Notes under the pieces: generated by a model
The model's database searches: none
The model's input: only the letters and a program-made list of their open reading frames with translations
Told to the model about the DNA's origin: nothing
Shown here: positions 42,700 through 53,878 of the stretch, piece by piece
How positions within the stretch are numbered: position 1 is the stretch's first letter
How the letters are laid out: every line of letters starts with the position of its first letter
Translations under genes and position numbers: made by a program
Origin: Dyella sp. GSA-30
GTDB taxonomy: Bacteria; Pseudomonadota; Gammaproteobacteria; Xanthomonadales; Rhodanobacteraceae
Assembly: GCF_027924605.1 (NCBI RefSeq)
Contig: NZ_AP027042.1
Location: 597,524-661,523 of the forward strand
Direction of reading: 5' to 3'
DNA: 64,000 nt

Positions 42700-43317
42700 A
42701 TGTCCACACCGCATGTGCGCCACCCCTTGCTCTCCGTCGCGCCAGACAAACTCCGCCCCACCCAGATCACGGTCGGCAAGGCCGAGGTTGCCGATAAACG
42801 CAGCGTATGGCGCAGCCTCGGCAAGAAAAAACGCAAGGAGCTGATCGACGCACACTGGTTTCCCGGCGTGATCGGACCCAAGGGCAAGATTTATATCGTC
42901 GATCACCACCACCTGGGCCTCGCCTTGCTCGAAGAAGGGGCCAAGAGCGTGCCGGTGATGGTGCAGCGCGATTTTTCATGGCTGGAGCAGGATATTTTCT
43001 GGCGCACCATGGAGTTCAACCGCTGGGCCCATCCGTACGATCAGCACGGGAACCGCACCAGTTACGACGCCATCCCCGCCAGCCTGGACAAGCTGGCCGA
43101 CGACGCTTACCGCACGCTTGCGGCACGCGTGCGTGTCGCCGGAGGTTATTCGAAAGACGCTACGCCTTATGCGGAGTTTCTGTGGGCGGAGTTCTACCGC
43201 CGGCAATTGCCGCTACCGGGCGGCAAGGTGAGCGCCAAGACATTGCAGCAGGCCTTGTTGCTTGCTCACGGGCACGAGGCGGCGTATCTGCCGGGCTGGT
43301 CCGGCACTATCGAATGA
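42700..43317 (+). CDS. ParB-like nuclease-family protein (ParBc_2)
   Basis: A 205-residue protein from ATG 42700 after GAGAGGAACT. The N-terminal half matches the PF08857 ParB-like family: LRPTQITVGKAEVADKRSVW, IDAHWFPGVIGPKGKIYIVD, HHHLGLALLEEGAKSVPVMV. It has no DNA-binding helix-turn-helix and no partner ParA, so it is not a chromosome-partitioning protein; some ParB-fold proteins are CTPases or sulfiredoxin-like phosphotransferases. Its stop overlaps the SulP transporter start by four bases (ATGA). Confidence 0.8.
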   Translation: MSTPHVRHPLLSVAPDKLRPTQITVGKAEVADKRSVWRSLGKKKRKELIDAHWFPGVIGPKGKIYIVDHHHLGLALLEEGAKSVPVMVQRDFSWLEQDIFWRTMEFNRWAHPYDQHGNRTSYDAIPASLDKLADDAYRTLAARVRVAGGYSKDATPYAEFLWAEFYRRQLPLPGGKVSAKTLQQALLLAHGHEAAYLPGWSGTIE

Positions 43318-44945
43318 GCACGTCGAACACCGTCGGCACGGATGTCCTGGCAGGTTTGTCGATCGCCGGTTTGCTCCTGCCCGAGGCGGTGGCGTACTCG
43401 GGCATCGCCGGCCTGCCGCCACAGGCGGGCGTGATCGCGTTGTTTGCCGGCTTGGTCTGCTATGGGCTATTGGGACGCAGCCGCTACGCCATCGTGTCGG
43501 CCACTTCGTCCTCGGCTGCGGTACTGGCTGCGGGAACCCTGGCCCTGGCCGGCAACGATCAGGTATCGCGAGCGGCCATCGCCGCCACCCTCGTGTTGCT
43601 TACCGGAGGCTGCTTTCTGATTGCCAGCGTGGCACGCCTGGGCGGTCTTTCGCATTTGATCGCCCGGCCTGTGCTGCGTGGCTACACCTTCGGTCTGGCC
43701 TGCGTGATCGCATTGAAGCAGCTGCCGAATCTGATGGGTGTGCCCGGCCTGCACGGCGACTTCGTCCCGCTGCTGCTGGCGAACCTGCTCGGGGATCTGA
43801 TGCGGGTTCAACCGGTCACGCTGGCATGCGGCCTTGTCGCGTTGGCGTTGCTGTTCGTCGGCGAACGCGTGCGACACCTGCCTGGCAGTCTGTTGGTGAT
43901 CGTGTTGGGCGTGGCGGCATCGGGATGGTTGACCCAACATGGCGTGGCCTTGACCGGTGAGATTCGTCTCGTCCCCGCCTGGACCTGGCCAAGCTGGCCC
44001 ACGAGCGACCAATGGCTGCCAAGCGTGGAACTGGCGGCAGCCCTGCTGCTGATTCTCTATGCCGAGTCATACAGCTCGATCCGTGGCTTTGCGCTCAAGC
44101 ACGGCGACAGCGTCAACCCCAACCGCGACCTGGCCGTGCTTGGTGTCGCCAACGCGGTGTCCGGCTTGTTGCATGGCATGCCGGTTGGTGCCGGCTATTC
44201 GGGCACGTCGGCCAATGAAGCGGCCGGCGCACAATCCCGTATATCGGGCCTGGTTGCCGCCGGCTGTGTCTTGTTGATGGTGTTGCTGTTGCTGCGCTGG
44301 ATCGAACGCATTCCCCAACCGGTATTGGCCGCGATCGTGATCCATGCGGTCAGCAAATCGTTGCGACTGACAGTGTTCACGCCATATCTGCGTTGGCATC
44401 GCGATCGGCTCGTTGCCTTGGCTGCCGTGCTCGCGGTGCTATCGTTGGGCATTCTCAATGGCTTGCTGGTGGCGATCGCATTCAGTCTGATCATGCTGTT
44501 GCGGCAGCTGGCAGCCGCGAGGCTCAGCGTGCTCGGGCAATTGGCCGGTGGTCATGACTTTGTCGATATCGCGATACATCCCGATGCCGTCGAGTTGCCC
44601 GGCCTGCTGATCGTGCGGCCCGAAGAGCCGCTGTTTTTCGCCAATGCCGAAGCCGTGTTGGCGCAGGTGAGGCATCGCGTACAAGACCATGCCGACTTGA
44701 AGCGGGTGATCCTGAGCCTGGAAGAATCGCCCGATCTCGACGGCACCACGCTTGAATCGTTGGGTGATCTTGTGACCTGGCTCGATGCGCATGGCATCGA
44801 GTTGTGCGTAGCGCGATTGAAAGACGTCGCGCGCGATGCGTTGTTGCGCATGGCGTTGCCGCAGCTCACTCCGGAAACGCTGGATTATTGGAGTGTAGAA
44901 GATGCCGTGCGGGCTGCCTCAGGCACACAAACTACGCAGACTTAG
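43314..44945 (+). CDS. SulP-family anion transporter with STAS domain
   Basis: A 543-residue membrane protein starting MSTSNTVGTDVLAGLSIAGL at ATG 43314. It has about 11-12 TM helices, including the SulP signatures LLLPEAVAYSGIAGLPPQAG and YSGTSANEAAGAQSRISGLV. The C-terminal part (about 430-543) is a STAS domain (LLIVRPEEPLFFANAEAVLA, VILSLEESPDLDGTTLESLG). SulP proteins move sulfate, bicarbonate or dicarboxylates with protons or sodium; the substrate cannot be told. Translationally coupled to the ParB-like gene. Confidence 0.9.
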   Translation: MSTSNTVGTDVLAGLSIAGLLLPEAVAYSGIAGLPPQAGVIALFAGLVCYGLLGRSRYAIVSATSSSAAVLAAGTLALAGNDQVSRAAIAATLVLLTGGCFLIASVARLGGLSHLIARPVLRGYTFGLACVIALKQLPNLMGVPGLHGDFVPLLLANLLGDLMRVQPVTLACGLVALALLFVGERVRHLPGSLLVIVLGVAASGWLTQHGVALTGEIRLVPAWTWPSWPTSDQWLPSVELAAALLLILYAESYSSIRGFALKHGDSVNPNRDLAVLGVANAVSGLLHGMPVGAGYSGTSANEAAGAQSRISGLVAAGCVLLMVLLLLRWIERIPQPVLAAIVIHAVSKSLRLTVFTPYLRWHRDRLVALAAVLAVLSLGILNGLLVAIAFSLIMLLRQLAAARLSVLGQLAGGHDFVDIAIHPDAVELPGLLIVRPEEPLFFANAEAVLAQVRHRVQDHADLKRVILSLEESPDLDGTTLESLGDLVTWLDAHGIELCVARLKDVARDALLRMALPQLTPETLDYWSVEDAVRAASGTQTTQT

Positions 44946-45131
44946 CCGACGTCGGCACTTTGAGGTAGCAAAGTAATTGTGGCGGTACGGCGACGGTTGC
45001 AGCGGCGCCAACAAAATCGAGGTTTTGTGACAAAAGCCCTGACAAGACCCATAGGGGTCTGAGTCTGTCGATTTCGTCTGCTCTCGTTCGTCATCTAATG
45101 GAATAGCCTCCATCCAGTCACGGTGATCCAC

Positions 45132-45791
45132 ATGCCCCTGAAGCTCTACGCCCATCCCTTTTCCTCCTACAGCCAGAAAGCATTGATTGCGCTCTATGAG
45201 AACGGCACCCCGTTCGAATGGCGCCTGCTGTCGGGTGAAAACCCCGAGGTACTGAAGGAATTTGCAGCGATGTGGCCGATCGGGCGCTTTCCCGTACTGG
45301 TGGACGGCGACCGTACGGTGACCGAGGCCACCACGATCATCGAGTACCTAGGCCTGTATCATCCCGGCCCCGTGCAACTGCTGCCCTCGGATCCGCGCGC
45401 CGCACTCGAGGTGCGTCACATGGATCGCTTCTTTGATAACTACATCTCCACCCCGCAGCAGAAGATCGTGTTCGACCATATGCGCGCCGAAGACGAGCGC
45501 GACAGCTACGGCCTGGCCAAAGCCCGGCGCATGCTGGAAACCGCTTATGGCTGGCTCGACAAGGTGATGGCCGACCGGGAATGGGCAGCCGGCGACCAGT
45601 TCACTCTGGCCGACTGCGGTGCCGCACCGTTCCTGTTTTATGCGGACTGGTCGCATCGCATCGACACGTCGTTTGCGCATGTCATTGCGTATCGGAAGCG
45701 TCTGCTGGCTCGGCCTTCCGTGGTGCGTGCGGTGGATGAAGCGCGTCCCTACCGATCGCTGTTTCCACTGGGCGCTCCCGACCGCGACTGA
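45132..45791 (+). CDS. glutathione S-transferase family protein
   Basis: A 219-residue soluble protein starting MPLKLYAHPFSSYSQKALIA at ATG 45132; a GTG at 45123 is in frame. The thioredoxin-like N-domain has the catalytic Ser/Tyr region FSSYSQKA, the cis-Pro in GRFPVLVDG and the glutathione-binding ESxT-equivalent TEATTIIEYL. The helical C-domain has QFTLADCGAAPFLFYADW. It probably detoxifies electrophiles or peroxides. Single gene. Confidence 0.92.
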   Translation: MPLKLYAHPFSSYSQKALIALYENGTPFEWRLLSGENPEVLKEFAAMWPIGRFPVLVDGDRTVTEATTIIEYLGLYHPGPVQLLPSDPRAALEVRHMDRFFDNYISTPQQKIVFDHMRAEDERDSYGLAKARRMLETAYGWLDKVMADREWAAGDQFTLADCGAAPFLFYADWSHRIDTSFAHVIAYRKRLLARPSVVRAVDEARPYRSLFPLGAPDRD

Positions 45792-46473
45792 TTTTTCGTG
45801 ACGCGGCTGGCTCGAATGAGTGCTACAAAGCAGGCCCTTCTATTCGGCAGCCATTACGAATTAATCAGATTTGTCTGCCGTTATTACATTAATGCAATCA
45901 TTGCGGAACGACTTTCGTCAGTCCGTGCTTACACACGCATTCTTATCGCAAGCTGTCATGACTGCAGTCGCTCCGACACAAATAGAGAAATTTTCAGCAT
46001 TGCCTGTTAATGCGTTAGCCAAAAATAAAATAGATCGTGACAAACTGTGACGTAATTCATATTTGTCTTATGTATTACTACTCACAAAGTTCTTCTTCTA
46101 GTGCCATTCTCTGAGCGCGACAGCCGAACTTCAGTTTTAAGGGATCCCACGCATCTCAATCGGGAGCGCGTGGAGCGTGTGGCTGAAAAATAGGGATGTC
46201 GCACCAGCAGAACGAAGCGAATCAGGCCGATTTCCCCAGTCATGCCGTTTCGTTTGAGTTTCGATACATAAAACAGGGGCCGAGCAGGTTCTTAAGTAGC
46301 CGAGCGCATCGATTAGATTTTTGGCTTTTTCAAAAAAACGTTCATGCCATAGCGTGAGCGCGGGTTTTTTTGTCCTGCGCTCAGGCTCGACGCATGCGCG
46401 ACAGGTCTTTTGCGCCCTGCACTTTGTCCTGACCGTATCCCCGATGCCAAACCAGCCATATAGGGAGTCAGGC
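45792..46473. other. AT-rich gene-free stretch before the adhesin gene
   Basis: This 682-bp stretch is clearly richer in A+T than its surroundings, above all 45835-46110 (for example ATTAATCAGATTTGTC and AAAAATAAAATAGATC). The short open frames in it (near 45798-46010 plus, 46137-46481 minus) have no coding character that I can support. It may hold the adhesin promoter and a silencing or transferred segment. Confidence 0.6.
46046..46061 (+). promoter_or_regulatory. CRP/Clp-like binding site
   Basis: TGTGA-CGTAAT-TCATA matches the CRP/Clp consensus TGTGA-N6-TCACA at nine of ten positions. It is in the AT-rich region, 413 bp upstream of the adhesin start. Clp is a CRP-family regulator in Xanthomonadales and known to respond to c-di-GMP; the assignment here is inference. 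Confidence 0.4.
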
Positions 46474-49400
46474 ATGAACAAGATCTATCGAAAGATATGG
46501 AGCCGCGCGCTGAATCAGCTCGTGGTGGTTTCGGAGCTGGCCTCGTCTCATTCCAGTGGTGGACAGGGACAGCAAGCAACCGGGCGCTCATCACTATCGC
46601 GGCCACGACCGGGAATCTTGATCTTGCTGGCGGCAGCGGGCGGGATCGGCTGGGTTTTGCCGGCGCACGCTCAATCGGTGGACTGCAACCCGGCGCCCTA
46701 TAACGCCTATAACAGCACCGCCTCGTGCATGGGCTTGGGCGCCACGGCCAGCGGAGTCGGAGCGACTGCGCTGGGTTCGATCTCCAACGCTTCCGTACTG
46801 GGTGCGCTTGCGGTGGGATACGCCGCGCAGAGTACGGGACAGAACGGCGTAGCCGTTGGCTTTCAAGCCAATGCGGCCTTTATCAACTCTATTTATATCG
46901 GAGCGCGCACCGCAGCCGGCACGGGAGCACTAGCCGGTAGCGCCATCGCTATCGGCACCGATGTCACAGCTTCCGGTAACGCTTCCATTGCATTTGGAGC
47001 CACTGCGAAAGCCGTCGCCGGTAACGCCATAGCTTTCGGCACGTCGAGCTCCGTCGACGTGAACTCCACCAACAGCGTTGCTATCGGCCCTTCGGCCAAA
47101 GCGACCGGCGCTATCAATGCCGTCGCTCTCGGTGCGTCTGCCCTCGCCACCACGGGGCAGGGAACCGCCTTGGGTGCCTTTACGCTTGCCGCCTCCGACG
47201 GAGCGACGGCAGTGGGACTTTCGTCGCAAAGCACGGCCACCCATGCGACCGCCGTGGGTTGGCAAGCCGATGCGACGGCTCTCAATGCGATCTATCTGGG
47301 TGCTCGCACCACCGGCACTGGCGCGTCAGCCGAGTCGGCCACGGCCATCGGTACGGATGTAAACGCCTCGGGCACGTATTCCATCGGCATGGGTCTGCAG
47401 GCAAACGCAAGCCAGACCGATGCTATCGCCATCGGCAGGCAGGCCTTGGCCAGCGGTCTGAATTCGATGTACCTGGGGTCGCGTCCCAGCGGCATCGCCG
47501 GCAGCGGCGCGACGGCAAACAATGCCATTGGGGTAGGCATCGATGTCACTGCCAGCGGGGTGGGCTCGGTGGCGCTCGGCAACTTTACGATTGCGTCGGG
47601 TCTGAACAGTGTTGCTGTGGGCGACAGTGGGGCAACCGCTAACAACACCACGGCCATCGGCGTTGGTTCGCAGGCGCAAGCAGTCTCCACCGTCGCGATC
47701 GGCGACACCAACACCGTGGTCGCCGCGGCAGGCCCGGGCTCCATCGCCGGCGGCCACAATTCGCGCGTGAACGGCGGCACCGGCGCCGTGGCGCTCGGTG
47801 AAGGACAGATCGCCAACGGCAACGGCGCGGTGGCTATCGGCGATCCGAATTCCGCCAACGGTAACGGCGCAGTGGCGACCGGTGCCAACGACACCGCCAA
47901 TGGCGATGGCGCGGTAGCTATCGGCAACAACAACAATGCGCAAGGCGTCGGCTCGGTCGCACTAGGTAACGGCAGCAGCGCACTGGCCGCCGGCGCGGTC
48001 GCTTTCGGCAATGCGGCCGTCGCCAACAACGCGAACGATGTCGCACTAGGTTCCGGCTCGACCACGACGACTGCCGTGGGCACCCCGAACACCGTCATCA
48101 ACGGCAACACCTATGCCTTTGCCGGCACCAACCCGACCAGCACGGTAAGCGTGGGCGCGTTGAACACGGAGCGCACCATCACCAATGTCGCCGCAGGCCG
48201 GATCAGTGGCTCCAGCACGGATGCCATCAACGGCTCGCAGTTGTTTGGGACCAACCAGGCGGTCACGACGTTGGGCACCACGGTCACCAACCTCGGCAAC
48301 ACCATCGCCACCAGCATCGGCGGCGGCACCACCTACAACCCGACGACCGGCGCCATAACGACGAGCGTCACCTACGGCGGCAATACATACACTTCGCTGC
48401 AACAGGTGTTCAACCAGATCGATGGCGCGGTGGATGGCGGCGGCGGCATCAAGTATTTCCACGCCAACTCCACCCTGGCCGACTCGCAAGCTACTGGCGC
48501 GAACAGCGTTGCGATCGGACCGGTGTCCAACGCCACCACAGTCAATGCCGTTTCGATCGGCAATGGCGCCACCGCCGGCACCAACGCGGGCGACGTAGCG
48601 CTGGGTGCCGGTTCGGCGACGGGGGCCGTGGTGCAGACGGGCAGCGGCACGATCGCGGGCACGACCTATACCTATGCCGGCGCGACGCCGACCAGCACGG
48701 TAAGCGTGGGCACCGTGGGCAATGAGCGCACGATCACCAACGTGGCGGCAGGACAGGTGAACGGATCGAGCACGGATGCGATCAACGGCTCGCAGTTGTT
48801 CGCCACGAACCAGGCCGTGGACAACCTGAGCAACGTGGTCGCCGCCAGCGCTACGCACTACTACAGCGTCAACGACAACGGCGTGCAGGGCGGCAACTAC
48901 GCCAACAACGGCGCAGCCGGTCTCAACGCGCTGGCCGCGGGCGTGGGTGCCACGGCGACCGCAGACAGCGGTACCGCATTGGGCCAGAACAGCGGCGTCT
49001 CGGTACTGGGCGGCGTGGGGCTGGGCTCGGGTGCGGTGTCCGACCGGGCCATCGCACCGACCTCCGGCTCCATCACCGTGGGCACCAACACCATCCCGTA
49101 CAACACTACCGACCGCAATCTGCTTGGTGCGGTCTCGGTCGGCAACGCAACCGATTTCCGCCAGATCACCAACGTGGCGGACGGCACACAGGATCAGGAT
49201 GCCGTGACCTTGCGTCAGTTGAAGGGCGCGATGAGTTCGTTCTCGGTTACGCCGATCAAGTACTTCCACGCCAACTCCAACGCATCCGATTCGTTGGCAG
49301 TAGGCGCGGAGTCGGTAGCCATCGGTCCGCAGACCACGGTGAATGGCGATAACGGCATCGGCATGGGTAACGGCGCGATCGTGCAGCAGACCGCACCGGG

Positions 49401-50445
49401 CGGCACAGCGATCGGTCAGAACGCCACCGTCAATCTCGCCGACGGCGTAGCCCTCGGTACCAATGCCACCTCCAATGGCATTCAGGCGTTGGCCTTGGGC
49501 GCGGGGTCGCAGGCGGCCTTTGCAAGCAGCGTGGCCTTGGGTTCCGGATCGCAGACCGATGCAGCGGTGGGTACCGCCAGCACCGCACTCGATGGCGTGA
49601 CGTACAGCTTTGCCGGTACGACGCCGGGATCAACGGTAAGCATAGGCAGTGCGGGTGCGGAGCGCACACTCACCAACCTGGCAGCGGGCCGCATCAGCGG
49701 CAGCAGTACGGATGCGATCAACGGCTCGCAGCTGTATGCCACCAACCAGTCGCTGGGCTCGCTCTGGACGCAGTTCAACAACCTCGCCAGCGTCGTCAAC
49801 AACCTGCCGCCGGGCGGTGGTGGCGGCGGTACCAACACGGTGAACAACACGTTCCAGACCAGCACCGACAACACCACGCCTGCGTCGTCCACGGGCAGCA
49901 ACTCGACCGCGGCGGGTGCCGGCTCCAACGCATCGGGCAATAACAGTACGGCCATCGGCTCCGGCTCCACCGCCAGCGGCGACAATAGCGTCGCGATCGG
50001 TGCAGGTTCGCAGGCAACGCAGGCCAATTCGGTGTCGGTGGGCGCGGCAGGTCATGAGCGCACGATCACCAATGTCGCGGCTGGCGTGAACCCCACCGAT
50101 GCGGTCAACGTGAGCCAGCTCGACGATGCCATTAACGCCGCCAAGAACTGGTCGAAGGACTATGTCGACCAGCGCTTTCAGGGCGTGGACCAGGAACTCA
50201 ATCGCATCGGCAATCGTGCCAATGCCGGCATCGCCTCGGCGATGGCGATGGCGAGCCTGCCGCAGGCGTATCAGCCCAATCAGAGTTCTGCTGCTGTAGC
50301 ACTGGGCAGTTTCCACGGTGAATCGGGCATAGCCGTCGGCGTGTCGACCATCACCGAGAGCGGCCGCTACGTGTTCAAGCTCAACGCCACCACCAACTCG
50401 CGCGGCGATGCCGGCGCGGGCGTGGGCGCGGGCGTGGTCTGGTAA
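46474..50445 (+). CDS. trimeric autotransporter adhesin (YadA/Hia-like)
   Basis: A 1323-residue surface protein from ATG 46474 with AGGGAGTC upstream. It opens with an extended signal peptide (ESPR) MNKIYRKIWSRALNQLVVVS and a hydrophobic core ending VLPAHAQS (about residue 67). The passenger head is made of many YadA-type 14-16-residue left-handed repeats (forms of SVAIGxxxxAxGxxAxALG). Three neck segments (ERTITNVAAGRISGSSTDA-like, with INGSQLFATNQAV) connect stalk parts, two KYFHANS segments are present, and the end is a four-strand YadA anchor (AAVALGSFHGESGIAVGVS to GAGVGAGVVW). It should mediate adhesion or aggregation. A lipoprotein gene follows 60 bp downstream. Confidence 0.95.
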   Translation: MNKIYRKIWSRALNQLVVVSELASSHSSGGQGQQATGRSSLSRPRPGILILLAAAGGIGWVLPAHAQSVDCNPAPYNAYNSTASCMGLGATASGVGATALGSISNASVLGALAVGYAAQSTGQNGVAVGFQANAAFINSIYIGARTAAGTGALAGSAIAIGTDVTASGNASIAFGATAKAVAGNAIAFGTSSSVDVNSTNSVAIGPSAKATGAINAVALGASALATTGQGTALGAFTLAASDGATAVGLSSQSTATHATAVGWQADATALNAIYLGARTTGTGASAESATAIGTDVNASGTYSIGMGLQANASQTDAIAIGRQALASGLNSMYLGSRPSGIAGSGATANNAIGVGIDVTASGVGSVALGNFTIASGLNSVAVGDSGATANNTTAIGVGSQAQAVSTVAIGDTNTVVAAAGPGSIAGGHNSRVNGGTGAVALGEGQIANGNGAVAIGDPNSANGNGAVATGANDTANGDGAVAIGNNNNAQGVGSVALGNGSSALAAGAVAFGNAAVANNANDVALGSGSTTTTAVGTPNTVINGNTYAFAGTNPTSTVSVGALNTERTITNVAAGRISGSSTDAINGSQLFGTNQAVTTLGTTVTNLGNTIATSIGGGTTYNPTTGAITTSVTYGGNTYTSLQQVFNQIDGAVDGGGGIKYFHANSTLADSQATGANSVAIGPVSNATTVNAVSIGNGATAGTNAGDVALGAGSATGAVVQTGSGTIAGTTYTYAGATPTSTVSVGTVGNERTITNVAAGQVNGSSTDAINGSQLFATNQAVDNLSNVVAASATHYYSVNDNGVQGGNYANNGAAGLNALAAGVGATATADSGTALGQNSGVSVLGGVGLGSGAVSDRAIAPTSGSITVGTNTIPYNTTDRNLLGAVSVGNATDFRQITNVADGTQDQDAVTLRQLKGAMSSFSVTPIKYFHANSNASDSLAVGAESVAIGPQTTVNGDNGIGMGNGAIVQQTAPGGTAIGQNATVNLADGVALGTNATSNGIQALALGAGSQAAFASSVALGSGSQTDAAVGTASTALDGVTYSFAGTTPGSTVSIGSAGAERTLTNLAAGRISGSSTDAINGSQLYATNQSLGSLWTQFNNLASVVNNLPPGGGGGGTNTVNNTFQTSTDNTTPASSTGSNSTAAGAGSNASGNNSTAIGSGSTASGDNSVAIGAGSQATQANSVSVGAAGHERTITNVAAGVNPTDAVNVSQLDDAINAAKNWSKDYVDQRFQGVDQELNRIGNRANAGIASAMAMASLPQAYQPNQSSAAVALGSFHGESGIAVGVSTITESGRYVFKLNATTNSRGDAGAGVGAGVVW
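46740..48075 (+). repeat. YadA-head coding repeats
   Basis: The head of the adhesin is coded by degenerate short repeats, about 14-16 codons each, with Ala, Gly and Asn codons and a core of the form VAIG/VALG. The DNA copies are divergent, which limits slippage but still allows recombination between them. Further tandem-like copies appear around 49300-49550 and 49900-50040. Confidence 0.8.
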
Positions 50446-50505
50446 TGGGCGCCGCTCGGCGCCAAGCGCCGGGGCGCCTCCCGAAAGCATCGAGGAGTCA
50501 TCGAT

Positions 50506-51321
50506 ATGCATAAGTCATGGAAACAGATCAACGTGGCGATCGCCGCCACATTCGCACTGGCCGCCTGCGGCAACGTCAGTCACGACGTGGCCAAGGATGG
50601 GCACTCGGCCGGGGAACTGGTGTGGCCGGCAACCAACGATGTTACGCCCATGCACAAGGGCGGCACGTTCCCGAATCTGCATAACTTGCGGCAGATGCGG
50701 GCAGGCCTCAACAAGCAGCAAGTCTCAGACCTGATCGGCTATCCGCATTTCAGCGAAGGCGTGTGGGGCGTGCGCGAGTGGAACTACGTGTTCAACTTCC
50801 GCAAGCCCGATAGCGACGAAGTGACGGTGTGTCAGTACAAGGTGCTGTTCGACGATGGCAAGGTCGCGCGCAGCTTCTACTGGAAACCTGAGTCGTGCGC
50901 CGCGCTGCTTGAAGAGCCGAAGGTAGTTTCCCAGCCGCCTAAGGAAGAAGAAGCTCCGCAGCAGTTCACGCTTTCGGCCGATGCGCTCTTTGCGTTTGGC
51001 AAGGCGGATATTTCGCCCGAGGGAAGAAAGGCATTGGCCGGCGTGGCGACGCAATTGCATGAGCACATCGCACGAGTGCACAGCATCAACGTCACCGGAT
51101 ACACGGATCGTCTTGGTAGTACGACGGGCAACCAGCAGTTGTCCGAACGCAGAGCACATGCCGTGAAGGATGTTCTTGTCGAAGACGGGCTACCTTCGAG
51201 CAAGATCCAGACCGAAGGGCGAGGCGAGAGCAATCCGGTGAAGGATTGCGCTGATGGTTCTCGCGCGCTGTTGAAGGCATGTCTGGCGCCTAACCGGCGT
51301 GTCGAGGTAAGGGTCGATTAG
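50506..51321 (+). CDS. BamE/OmlA-like + OmpA-domain lipoprotein
   Basis: A 271-residue lipoprotein, lipobox LAAC with Cys21. The N-terminal part (about 55-125) looks like a SmpA/OmlA (BamE) fold: NLRQMRAGLNKQQVSDLIGY and VREWNYVFNFRKP. A linker rich in Pro and Glu follows (PPKEEEAPQQF), then an OmpA peptidoglycan-binding domain with INVTGYTDRLGSTTGNQQLS and RRAHAVKDVL. It could tie the outer membrane to peptidoglycan and, from its place 60 bp after the adhesin, assist assembly or stabilisation of the trimeric autotransporter. Its stop converges on katG. Confidence 0.82.
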   Translation: MHKSWKQINVAIAATFALAACGNVSHDVAKDGHSAGELVWPATNDVTPMHKGGTFPNLHNLRQMRAGLNKQQVSDLIGYPHFSEGVWGVREWNYVFNFRKPDSDEVTVCQYKVLFDDGKVARSFYWKPESCAALLEEPKVVSQPPKEEEAPQQFTLSADALFAFGKADISPEGRKALAGVATQLHEHIARVHSINVTGYTDRLGSTTGNQQLSERRAHAVKDVLVEDGLPSSKIQTEGRGESNPVKDCADGSRALLKACLAPNRRVEVRVD

Positions 51322-51333
51322 TAACGATGGGTT

Positions 51334-51368
51334 GTTCCGACGGTGGCTCAGTCAGCCACCGTCGGAAC
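51334..51368. terminator. bidirectional hairpin terminator
   Basis: A perfect 15-bp inverted repeat: GTTCCGACGGTGGCT (51334-51348) and AGCCACCGTCGGAAC (51354-51368) around a 5-nt loop, between the convergent stops of the lipoprotein gene (51321) and katG (51384). T-runs are short (ACTACCTTTCTT). A hairpin with the same GTTCCGACG arm ends the locus at 63721-63767. Confidence 0.75.
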
Positions 51369-51383
51369 GGACTACCTTTCTTG

Positions 51384-53680
<2,297 letters not shown>

Positions 53681-53878
53681 CTACGAAATAAGATTTCAGT
53701 GACGCCCTCATCGAGGGGACGCTAGCTGTCATCCCGTGCCGGCGATCCTGCCGGCTTAGGGAAGTCATGGCATGCGTTGTACGAGTATGACGCGCGGCGA
53801 GAGAATTACCGTAAAACTTATGTCAACGAGCCACGGCTCCCTGTCTCAAACCATGTCAAAAACTCGGTTCTTGCGTTT

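Noticed and set aside
42700-43317. ParB-like gene as a plasmid or chromosome partition gene
   Set aside because: There is no ParA, no parS-like array and no helix-turn-helix; it is coupled to a SulP transporter.
45798-46010. 70-codon plus-strand frame in the AT-rich gap
   Set aside because: No ribosome site, no recognised motif and unusual composition; better read as non-coding upstream DNA of the adhesin.
46137-46481. 114-codon minus-strand frame overlapping the adhesin start
   Set aside because: It overlaps the adhesin ribosome site and ESPR start, and its translation shows no protein-like pattern.
46740-50040. CRISPR-like or minisatellite array in the 46.7-50.0 kb region
   Set aside because: The periodicity is codon-based head repeats of a trimeric adhesin; DNA copies are divergent and in one open frame.
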